Source: Litoribrevibacter albus (GTDB lineage Bacteria > Pseudomonadota > Gammaproteobacteria > Pseudomonadales > Litoribrevibacteraceae). Taken from it: 64,000 nucleotides of DNA. Position numbers and translations under genes: made by a program. Under the pieces are notes generated by a model that was given only the letters and a program-made list of their open reading frames with translations, had not been told where the DNA came from and did no database searches. Below, piece by piece: positions 8,718 through 20,700 of this stretch (the stretch's first letter is position 1; each line of letters opens with the position of its first letter). The DNA lies in the NCBI RefSeq assembly GCF_030159995.1, contig NZ_BSNM01000015.1, positions 124,001 to 188,000 of the forward strand, in the 5' to 3' direction.

Positions 8718-11700
8718 ATGAATAAGCATGTTTTAAAAGGCATTACATCGGCAATGATGTCTTTAGGGGTCTGCAATGTTGCGCCTGCACAAGCTTACAG
8801 TGCTTATACGCCAGGTGCTGTTCAAACGTATGCCAGGCAAAACAGAGTAGGTGCGGCTCCCATGCCTTTGGGACATCCTTCTCTGAATAATTCACCTTCG
8901 AGTCGAACTGAGAAACAGTTGCTTACACAGAGGCAGAGAAATCAGCCTGTCTCTTTAATTCAACAAGTGACCTCTGCCAATGAAGTGTATCTGAACTCGG
9001 CGGCTCATCGTGATCTCGACCTTCAAGATGCTACTTCTACAAAAACCACATCTACAAAAACCACATCTACTGAAACCCGTGTAAGTGAAATACCTACTGA
9101 CTTAGTGATAGAGACTCGCCATGCTATTTCCGAGCTGATTATTATTGATCAGGCGGTTGCCGATAAGCATTTGATATACCGCCAGCTTAAACCCGGTATG
9201 GAAATCAGAGAAATCAATGCGTTTGACGATGGTTTGGTTCAGCTATCCACTATTTTGTCTGATTATCATGATCTTGATGCCTTACATATTTTTTCTCACG
9301 GCCGCGATGGGGCAATTCTTCTTGGTAATTCTCAGATTAATGAGGCCAAGTTAAACCACGAAATCAATGCACTTTCAGATATCGACGGGGCGTTGAAAGA
9401 CGGTGCGGACTTACTGCTCTACGGATGTGAACTGGCTAAAACCGAACAGGGTGAGCAACTGTTGGAATTGATTGCCAGCCAGGCTAACGTGGATGTGGCG
9501 GCGTCCAATGACTTAACCGGGAACTCGCAGTTAGGCGGTGACTGGGATCTGGAAATCCAGACGGGCGATATTGAAACCGAGTTGCTGGCAAACTCTATTG
9601 CCATGCAAGACTTTTCGACGGTGTTATTGGATAGCACTCTTTCAGGCAGTGAGTTCTCTAGTTCTGGTTATACTGATCCTAAAACGACTACTGTTGGGTC
9701 TTATACGGCTCGATTGTCTTCAAACAGCTCAGGCATGGGTGATTATTCATTTAAATGTGCTAACGTTGCCAATTATTGTATTGAGGACTACGGCAGCAAC
9801 GGCAACGGGGTAGGTACAAAGATTTACCTGGATTTCACGGGTGGGCAGGAATTTGATATTACCAGTCTGTATATTTATAGCACTACAGCACAAGATTTTA
9901 CTTTTGAGTCGAATAATGGTGACAGCAGCACCTTAAGTTTAGGCGCTGGTGGCAGTAGCTCTCCAACTCTTAACTGGACCGGTATTACCAAACTGACCAT
10001 TCGCCGAACCGATAATGGCACGTTTGGACGATTAAAAATCGGTACGTTTGTTTTAACTAATATCCAGAACCCGACAACCCCAACCATCAGTGGTGTAACC
10101 TATGATTCCAGCTCAGGTAATCTAGTCGTCACAGGGACCAACTTCGAAGCCAAAACCGGCGCTGCCAATGATATTACCGTTAATAAACTGACCATCACTG
10201 GTGAAGGTGGCGGTGGATCGGCTTACACGCTCACTTCAAGTACAAATGTTGAAATAGATTCCGCCACTCAGTTTACTGTACCCATCAGTGGTACCGATAA
10301 ATTACGGGTTGATGCCTTACTTAACAAAAACAGCACATCGGCAGACGATGGCACCAGCTACAATCTAGCTGCAGCGGATGACTATGTTGCTAATGTTACT
10401 ACTGGCGATACCTCCAGCTCGACCAATGGCATTACTGTTAGTAATTATGCGAATCCAAACATTACGTCTTCAACCTACGATGCCAGTACCGGGGCATTGG
10501 TTGTTACTGGTAGTGGCTTTTCCAGCGTCAGTGGTGCCAATAATGACGTCATTGCTAATACATTCACATTCACCGGAGACGGTGGCGATACCTATACATT
10601 GACCGACAGCAGTAATGTCGATGTCACTTCTGCCACCTCGTTTACCATTACGCTCAGTGCCACGGATAAGCAGCATGTGAATGGTATTCTGAACAAGAAT
10701 TTAACCAGTGCCGAAAGCGGCCAGACATATAACCTGGAAGCTGCTGATAATTGGATGGCGGGCGGTGCATCGAATTCCAATATTGCTGATAGCACAGCAA
10801 CTATCAATGTCAGTAACGTGACGGCGCCTGCCGTCACGTCTGCTACTTACAACCAAGGAACGGGTGTATTGACCGTCACCGGCACCAACTTTGTCAATAA
10901 AGTGGGGGCCACCAATGACGTTGATGTGAGTAAACTGACCCTGACGGGTGAGGGTGGAAATACCTATACCTTAACCACCAGTAACGTGGAAATTACCAGT
11001 GCGACTTCCTTTTCAGTTACGCTCAATGCCACTGATAAATTGGTGGTTAACGGGCTTCTTAATAAAAACGGCACTCAGGCCGATGATGGTGCGACGAACT
11101 ACAACTTGAATTTGGCCGATGATTATATGCCGGCGGTGGCAACATCGACCAATATCGCAGATGCAACGAACGCCGTAACCGTCAGTAATGTGCAAGTTCC
11201 GACGATTACCAGCGCAACCTATGATGCAAACAGTAAAGCGTTGGTGGTGACCGGTACCGGGTTTGCCAGAAAATATGGCGCCGCAAATGACATTGATACC
11301 ACCAAACTGTCACTGACCGGTGAGAGTGGTAATAGTTATACGCTCACGGGCAGCGCAGTTGAAATCAGTTCGGAAACCGCATTTACCGTGACACTCAGTG
11401 ATACCGATAAACTTAATGTCAACGGTTTACTGAACAAAGACGGCACCACATCTGACGGCGGCACTACCTATAATCTGGTTGGAGCGGAAGATTGGCAACA
11501 AGGTGCAGCCGCGAGTGCGACAATTGCGGATACAACAGGAAACAGCATTACGGTCAGTAGCTCGGCTGACCCAACCATTACCTCTGCAACTTACGACTAT
11601 TCCAGTGGTGTGTTGGCTGTTACCGGCACCCGGTTTGTTAAAAAGCCAGGGTTAACGAATGATGTGGATTTGACCAAGCTGGCGCTTCTTGGTGAAGCCA

Positions 11701-14700
11701 GTGGCACCCGAACGTTAACCACCACTAACGTCGAAATTACCGATGAAACCGGTTTTAGTGTCTCATTAAACAGTGCCGATAAAACAGCCGTGAATGCATT
11801 ACTTAATACCAATGGCACTCAATCGGCAGATTCAACCACTTACAACCTGAATGCGTCCGATAATTGGATGGCGGGTGCTGCAACTAATAATGATATTTCG
11901 GATGCGAGCGGAAACGGAATTACGGTCAGTAACGTTCCTGTACCGGCCATTACTTCTGCGACGTACAACTATGGCACGGGTGTCCTGGTGGTGACCGGGA
12001 CGGACTTTGTCAGTAAATCCGGTGCTTTAAACGACATTGATGTGACCAAACTGACGATCAATGGTGAAGGCAATAATACTTATACGTTAACGAGTAGCAA
12101 CGTCGAGATTTCCAGTGCGACGTCCTTCAGCGTAACTTTGAATGCGACAGATCAAATCAACATCAATGTCCTACTTAATAAAAATGGTACGACGGCTGAT
12201 GGCGGCGCGACCTACAACTTAGCGGCTGCGGAAGATTGGATGGCAGGCACGGCGGCCAGTACCATAATTGCAGATTTAACTTTAAACGGCATTACAGTAA
12301 GCGGTGTAACTACACCAACTATTACGTCTGCTACCTATGATGCAACCAGTGGTGCTTTGGTTGTGACGGGCACCAATCTTGTCGGTTACCCGGGTGCAAC
12401 AAACGATGTGGATGTATCTTTACTGACCTTGACCGGTGATAACGGTAATTTTTATACACTTACCAGTGCCAGTGATGTTGAAATTACTTCATCTACTAGC
12501 TTTACCATCACGTTGACAGGTGCAGATAAAACGAACGTTGATGGCTTGTTGAATAAAAACGGCACCACTTCGGACGTCAGCGGCACAACATACAATATTG
12601 CCGGAGCAGATAACTGGATGCCGGGCGCTCCTCCATCCGTCGATATTTCCGACACAACCGGTAACGGCATTACGGTAAGTAATGTGACCGTTCCGACCAT
12701 CACTTCTGCCACTTACGATGCAACGTCTGGCGTAGTCGTTGTCACCGGTACCAACCTGCGTAACTACAGTGGCGCAAGTAATGATGTGGATGTTTCTCTA
12801 TTGACGTTCACTGGTGATTCCGGTGCAACCTATACCTTAACCAGCGCAACGGATGTTGAGATTACGTCAGCAACACAATTTACGCTCACTTTGTCCGGGG
12901 CTGATAAAACGAATGTTGATGGTTTGCTGAATAAAAACGGTACCACCTCAGACAGCGGTACTACCTATAACCTGGCGGTGGCGGATAACTGGATGCCGTC
13001 GACACTTAACTCGGCAAGTTCCGGTGATCTGACTGGCAACGGGATTACTGTCAGTAATGTTACGACGCCAACCATCACGTCATCTACGTATGACTTTACA
13101 TCCGGTGTGTTATCCGTTACGGGTACTAACTTCCGTAATTTGTCCGGTTCAAGCAATGATGTGGATACCACCAAGTTATCGCTCAAAGGGGAAGGAACCA
13201 ACAGCTACACATTAACCGGCGCGAGTGTCGAAATTACCTCTGCAACTGCTTTTAGTCTGACGTTAAGTGACACCGATAAAATCAATGTAAATGGCTTGCT
13301 GAATAAAGACGGTACGTCCGCTGATGACGCCACAACTTATAACTTGGCAGCTGCAGATGACTGGCTGCCTTCGGCATTGAGTGCTACTGACATCAGTGAT
13401 GCAACCAACTCCGTAACCGTCAGTAATGTGGTTACGCCAACCATCACCTCCATAACGTATGACTATGCCACAGGTGTGGTAACTGTAACCGGTACTAACT
13501 TTGTGAAGACGGTCGGTGCAGCCAATGATGTTGATATCTCACTATTTACTTTCACCGGTGAAAATGGCGCATCCTATACTCTCGCAAGCTCCACTGATAT
13601 TGAAATTACTTCTTCGACCAGCTTTACCTTTACGCTGACCGGAGCGGATCTGACAGGAGTGAACGCTCTGATGACCGCCAATGGAACGACAGCGGGAAGT
13701 GGTACAACCTACAATGTTTCTGCTGCGGATAATTGGATGAGAGGTGCGGCTGGTAGCGCCAATATCGCAGATACCACGGGTAACAGCATCACGGTAAGCA
13801 ATGCACCTACACCAGCGATAACCTCTGCAACGTATGATGCAACTACCGGTATTTTGGTAGTGACAGGCAGTAATTTTGCGGCCAAGTCCGGTGCTCTGAA
13901 TGACGTGTCTGTGTCTAAGTTGACGTTGACTGGTGAAGCATCAGCTACGTATACCTTGACCAGCAGTGACGTTGAAATTGACTCTGCAACGCAGTTTACA
14001 GTGACCTTGAATGCCACAGATAAGCTCACTGTGAATGGGTTACTTAACACCAACGGTACTCAGTCTGATGACAGTACCGCCTATAATCTGGCTGCTGCCG
14101 ATGACTTTATTGCGGAAACAACGGCGGGGAACAGCAGTGATACCACGGGCAATGCCATCACCGTAAGCAATGTGGTTAGTCCTCAGATCACCAGTGCAAC
14201 TTATGATGCGTCTGCGGGATCACTGGTGGTTACTGGTACTAACTTTGTCCATGCTTCAGGCAGCTCTAACGATGTGGATATCTCACTGTTAACCTTCACG
14301 GGTGAGGGTGGAAGTACTTATACCATTGCCAGCGCTTCAGACGTTGAGGTTACCTCTGCAACCCAATTCACCGTTACTTTGACAGGGCAGGATCAAACCA
14401 ACATCAATGGTCTGCTAAATAAAAACGGTACCGTTTCAGACGATGCGACTACGTTTAATTTAGCTGCGGCTGATAATTGGATGACAGGGGCTGCGGCGGC
14501 AGATAATGTGGCCGATGGCACTAATGGCGTTACCGTTAGCAATGTTGCCGCCCCAACCATAACATCAGCCACTTACGATGCAACAAGCGGGATCTTGGTC
14601 ATTACTGGTACTAACTTCAGCAGTGTTCCAGGAGCAGCAAACGATGCTGATATCTCCGCGCTGACTTTGGTGGGTGAAGCGAGCAATAGTTACACCATTA

Positions 14701-17700
14701 GCAGCTCCACGGATGTGGAGGTCAGTTCAACCACTGAACTCTCTGTAACCTTGACGGGTACCGATAAAACCAGTGTGGATGGGCTGTTGAATAAGAACGG
14801 CACCAGTTCTGATGATGTTACTACCTACAACCTAGCGGCGGCAGATGATTGGCTAGCGGGCGCAGCGTCCAGCACGGACATTGCTGATGCGACCAATGGG
14901 GTCACTGTATCCAACGTAACCGTACCTACCATCACTTCAGCAACTTACGACGGTACTTCTGGCACCTTGGTGGTGACGGGTACTAACTTGCGTAGCCTGA
15001 GCGGTGCGGCCAACGATGCAGACTTCTCTAAATTGACTTTGTCCGGTCAAGGTGGAAGTAGCTATACATTAACGACTAGCTCCGTCGATATCACAAGCGC
15101 AACCACATTCAGTGCTGTTTTAAATTCTACGGACCAATCGAACCTAGCCGTATTGCTGAATAAAAATGGAACGAGTGCGGTAGACGCTACGGTCTACAAC
15201 CTAAGCGCCGCCGACAACTGGATGCCAGGAGCGGCAGCCACCACAGATCTCTCTGACACCACCGGAAACGGCATTACGGTGTCGAATGTGGCAAATCCAA
15301 CGGTGACATTGAGCGCGAACAGCAATACGGTGGCAGAGGCATCTGGTTCCTCGGTAATCACGGCGACTCTCTCAGCGGCAACCAGCGTCGATGTGACGGT
15401 CAATCTGGCTTATACCGGAACGGCAACCAGCGTCGCGGATTACTCAACGACTGGTAGCAGCATTACTATCTCCTCTGGTTCATTGACTGGCAGCGTGACG
15501 CTGCAAGCGGTTCAGGATGCATCAGTAGAAAGCAATGAAACCATTGTTGTAGATATCGATTCCATTACTGGTAATACCGCCACCGAAGCAACCACTCAGC
15601 AGCAAACTGTGACCATCGCTGATGATGACACTACGACTGTGACTTTAACGGCGAGTGCAAGCTCCATTGCAGAAGCAGCGGGCACCAGTACGATCACGGC
15701 GACATTGGGCAGTGCTTCATTTGAAGATGTAACGGTCAGTCTGGGGTATTCCGGTACGGCCACAAGTGGCACTGATTACGTGACGCCAGCCAGCAGCATC
15801 ACCATTACTGCAGGTCAAACGACTGGCTCCACTACCTTGACTGCAACGGCAGACAGTACCGTGGAAACAGGTGAAACCATCATTGTGGATATCACAGGTG
15901 TCAGTGGCGGCAGTGCCAGTGAGAGTGGTGCTCAGCAACAAACCGTGACCATTACCGATGATGACAGTGCTACCGTTACCTTATCTGCAAGTACCAGCAC
16001 TATTGCAGAAGCGGCGGGCAGCAGCACGATTACAGCTACTCTGGATCAGGCCACGTATGAAAACGTGACAGTGAACCTTGGCTATTCTGGTACGGCGAGC
16101 AGTGGTATTGACTACGCCACGCCTGCCGGCAGTATCACCATTACTGCAGGTCAAACTACAGGTAGCACTACGCTGACGGCAACAGCGGACAGCAGCGTGG
16201 AAGCAAGTGAAACCATCATTGTTGATGTGACAGCAGTGAGTGGCGGCAGCGCCAGCGAAAACGGTACCCAACAACAAACCGTGACCATCACCGATGATGA
16301 CACTACTTCTGTCACCTTAGCGGCGAGTTCCAGTAGCATCGTGGAAGCCGCAGGTACCAGCACAATCACCGCTTCATTGAGCAGTGCGACATATGAAGAT
16401 GTGACCATCAGTCTGGGTTACTCCGGTACTGCAACCAGTGGTACTGACTATGCTACGCCAGCCAGCAGTATCACTATTACCGCAGGCCAGACTTCAGGCA
16501 GTACAACCCTGACAGCAACACAGGACTCTAGTGAAGAAAGCGATGAAACCATCATCGTGGATATCACTGGCGTTAGTGGCGGCAGTGCCAGTGAAAGTGG
16601 TACTCAACAACAAACGGTAACCATCACCAACGATGACAATGAAACCACCGCAGATACCGCCACCGTTGATGAAGACAGCAGTGTTCAGGTGGACGTGCTC
16701 AGTAATGATGTGGGTGCTGGTTCGGCATTGAATCCGGCAAGTGTTGCAATCGTTACTTCTGCAACAAGCGGTTCGACCAGCATTAATACGGCAAATGGTG
16801 TGATCACTTATACACCGACCGCAGACTTTAACGGCTCTGATTCGTTTGCCTATACCGTGGCGGACACTCAAGGCAATACATCCGCCAGTACGACTGTTTC
16901 TATTACGGTTACAGCTGTGAATGATGCACCGGTAGCGGTTGCGGATACGGCAACTGTGACCGAAGACAGCTCTGTCGTCATTGATGTTCTGTCGAATGAT
17001 ACCGATGTGGATGGTGCCAATGAGATTAACAGCGCTAGCTTGGCTGTTTCTTCTCAACCTTCCAACGGCAGTGTTGTGGTTGCAAATAATAAAGTGACTT
17101 ATACACCGGCTTCGGATTACTACGGCAGTGATACCTTCGAATATACCGTCAATGACAACACGGGTGCCGTATCCTCGACAGGGACGGTGACTATCAACGT
17201 ATCTGGCATTAACGATGCACCAACGGTAGTAGCCGATACTGTTCAAACGGATGAAGATACCGCCGTGTCTATTGCTGTGTTGGACAACGATTCAGACAGC
17301 GATGGCACGATTGATGTCTCCACGATTGCTGTGGTAGTTGATCCATCTAACGGCACAGTAACCGCTCTAAGCGATGGTTCGTTTACTTACATGCCGAATG
17401 CAGATTATAACGGTTCGGATTCCTTCACTTATACCGTGAAAGATGATCAGGATGCTGTCTCTTCGCAAGCAACGGTGTCAATTACGGTGAACGCGGTGAA
17501 TGATGCTCCGGTCGCTGGCAACGATGTTGCGGTTCTTCAGGAAGACTCCAATATCGACATCAATGTGGCGGGTAACGACTCCGACGTGGATAGCACGCTG
17601 GATCTGTCTTCGCTAACTGTTTCGGTTCAACCGACTCAAGGTACCGTGACCTTAGTTAATAACATGTTCCGGTATACCCCGAATCAGAACTTTGATGGTT

Positions 17701-20700
17701 CAGACAGCTTTAGTTACACCATTGATGATGCGGAAGGTAATACCTCCAATGTAGCGTCGGTCGCCATAACGGTTCAGTCTGTGAATGACGAGCCATTGGC
17801 GAATAATGATGATGTAACAACGGATGAAGATACACCGGTGGACATTAGCATTCTTGCCAATGACCAGGACATTGACGGTACCCTGGATGCCACCAGTGTT
17901 GTCACTGCTCAACCTTCGAATGGCAGCATTCAGGTAAATAATGGTGTTGTGACCTATACACCAGCTGAGAACTTCAGCGGTACTGATCAGTTCACCTATA
18001 CCGTAAATGATGATTCAGGGGCATCGTCCAACAGCGCGACAGTCTCCATCACGATAACCAGTGTTAATGACCTGCCTGTTATCTCTGGTACACCTGACGC
18101 TAACGTCCTGGAAGGTGCGGCTTATTCCTTCACACCTACGTTATCTGATGTTGAAGGTGATTCATTAACGGTAACGGCTACCAATCTACCTGCTTGGTTG
18201 ACCCTGAACTCATCGACCGGTGCACTTTCTGGATCACCAGTTGTTGGTGAGGCGGGTGTTTATGCTGACATCGTGCTACAGGTTTCTGATGGCCAAGGCA
18301 GCACTGACCTAACTGCGTTCACCATTGAAGTGATCGGTGATAACGACACCGATGGTTTGGCAAACTCGGAAGACTTGGACGATGACAACGATGGCATGTC
18401 CGATGAGTTCGAAATTGCCAACGGTTTCGATGCCTTTAACCCAGCAGATGCTTCGCAGGATGCCGATAATGACGGCCTATCCAACCTGGATGAACAAAAC
18501 GCGGGCAGCAATCCATTAGCGGATGATCAGGCACCGGAAATTGCAGCTGCTCAAGCCTTGAACTTGAATGCAACCGGGCTATTGACGTCTGTCACCGGTT
18601 TGGTGGCTCCTACTTCCGTCGATGCGTTGGATGGCGAAGTGACAGTGGCCCTAGTGGGCGGTACTCCGGATAACCTGGCGCCGGGCGCTCATACATACAC
18701 TTGGTTCTCTGTGGACGCAGCCGGTAATAGGGCCGAGTCAGCGCAGCAAATCAATGTTTATCCTTTGATCTCCCTAAGCAAGGATCAGATGGTTGGTGAA
18801 GGTGTGAATGGCCAAATTCGAGTCTTACTGAATGGTTCTGCACCAAGTTATCCGTTGACCGTATCCTATGAGGTTGATGGTACTGCGGATGGCGCTGACC
18901 ATAACCTGGTGTCTGGCGATGTGGTGTTTGAAGAAGGCGAAGTCACTAAGCTGATTCCGTTTACGATCAACGACGATCAAACCGTAGAAGGAACGGAGCA
19001 AGTGGTTGTTTCTCTGGTGGGCGACAACAACTTTGGTATCAAGAAAACACACACCATCACCATTGTGGAAGAGAACGTAGCACCACAAGTGGAGCTAACC
19101 ATTACTCAAGGCGGTGAGGCGCAACTCATAGTTGAGCAAACCTCTGGGGTCGTGAATTTCTCTGCTCTAATTACTGATCCAAATCCGAATGATCAACATA
19201 CGGTGGAATGGCAGTTTACAGGCAATGTGGTTACCGAGGTCGTGAGTGATACTCAGCGTCAGTTGAATCCTGCGAATCTGGAACCTGGCGTGTATCAAGC
19301 GAAAGTAACTGTCTTTGATGATGGCTTACCGCCTACCAGCAATGAAGTCTCTATATCCTATCGCGTGGTGCAGAGCCTGGCGCCATTAAGCTCCAGCCTG
19401 GATTCTGATGGCGATGGGATCAGTGATAGTGATGAAGGTTGGGGGGATGATGATCAGGATGGTCAGCCAAACTATCTGGACTCCTCAAGTCTGTCGAATG
19501 TACTGAATGAAGTGGCAGAAGATGGCTTTAAATTCCTTATCGAGACTGAACCTGGGCTTCAGTTGGTGTTGGGTGAGCGTGCGCTGTCGAATGATGGCCG
19601 TGGTGCAAAAGTAGAAGAGGACTCTTTGCCTGCATCGCTCCAGATTCCATCAGATGAGATTCAGAACTTCAGTGGTTACTTTGACTTTGTAGTGAATGAC
19701 CTTCCGGTCATCGGTCAAAGCGTCAATATTGTAATTCCTCAACGTATGGAGATCCCTGAAAACGTGCTTTACCGGAAGTTCGATGGCGTGTGGTACACGT
19801 TTGTGGAAGACGCAAATAATACGTTGATGTCAGCACCGGGTGAGCAGGGCGCATGTCCACCACCTGAGTCGGATGAGTATCGTCCTGGGCTTAATGCGGG
19901 TGACTGGTGTGTTCAACTAACGATTGAAGACGGTGGTCCGAATGACGCGGATGGTATGGCTAATGGCACAGTCATTGATCCGGGTGGTGTGGGCACTTTA
20001 ACCAATGCATCAGTAAAAAGCTCCGGCAGTGGCGGAGGAAGTTTTGGATGGGGATGGATAATTATGATGATAGGTATGGTGATGATGAAACTTGCAGGTC
20101 AATTTAAGTCGGCGGGGCGCTTGACCGCAATGAGTTTACCGACTGTGTTAGGGATGGGGCTGTTAGTTCCGCCGTTGCTACTGACACCATTAAAGAGTCA
20201 GGCACAGGACTGGACGTCTACCTTAAAAGAGCGCAGCTACCTTGAAGTAAACTTGTTTCGGGTGACAACGTCCCAGACCCAACGAGACTTCCGTAATGGT
20301 TTGGCCTCAGATGGTTTCACCGTTGATATCGATGAATACGACACTGATCGAACCGGACATCAGTTTGTATGGGGTTATCGTTACCTGGACTGGTCGTTTG
20401 CGGAAGTTGGGTATTTGGATTTAGGTAATGTCGATGTCAACTTCTCGACGTTGACAGCGAATACTTCTGATCTTGAGAAGTCCTTCAATAAACATTACCC
20501 GGTCACGGGGCAAGGGCTGACGCTCGGGAACCGTTTTCAGGCAGAACCCCTACCTGATGTGACGGTATTTGGTGAAGCCGGACTCTTTTTCTGGAAGCAG
20601 GATATTGATGTCAGCGGAACCAATATAGAAGGCGACGATGCCAATGAGACGGATGTCTACATCGGTTTTGGCGCGGGTTACCGACTGGATCAACATATGA

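Noticed and set aside
16494-17246. 250-residue antisense ORF in the giant gene, plus many similar antisense ORFs in 10-20 kb and 32-42 kb
   Set aside because: Repetitive Thr/Ser/Asp-rich coding sequence leaves long open antisense frames. Their proteins mirror the repeats and have no domain or ribosome-site support.
20101-20135. Possible frameshift or fused-gene artefact before the barrel module
   Set aside because: The frame is continuous from 8718 to 20783 with no homopolymer run at the junction, so I treat it as a true in-frame extension, with the doubt noted in the finding.
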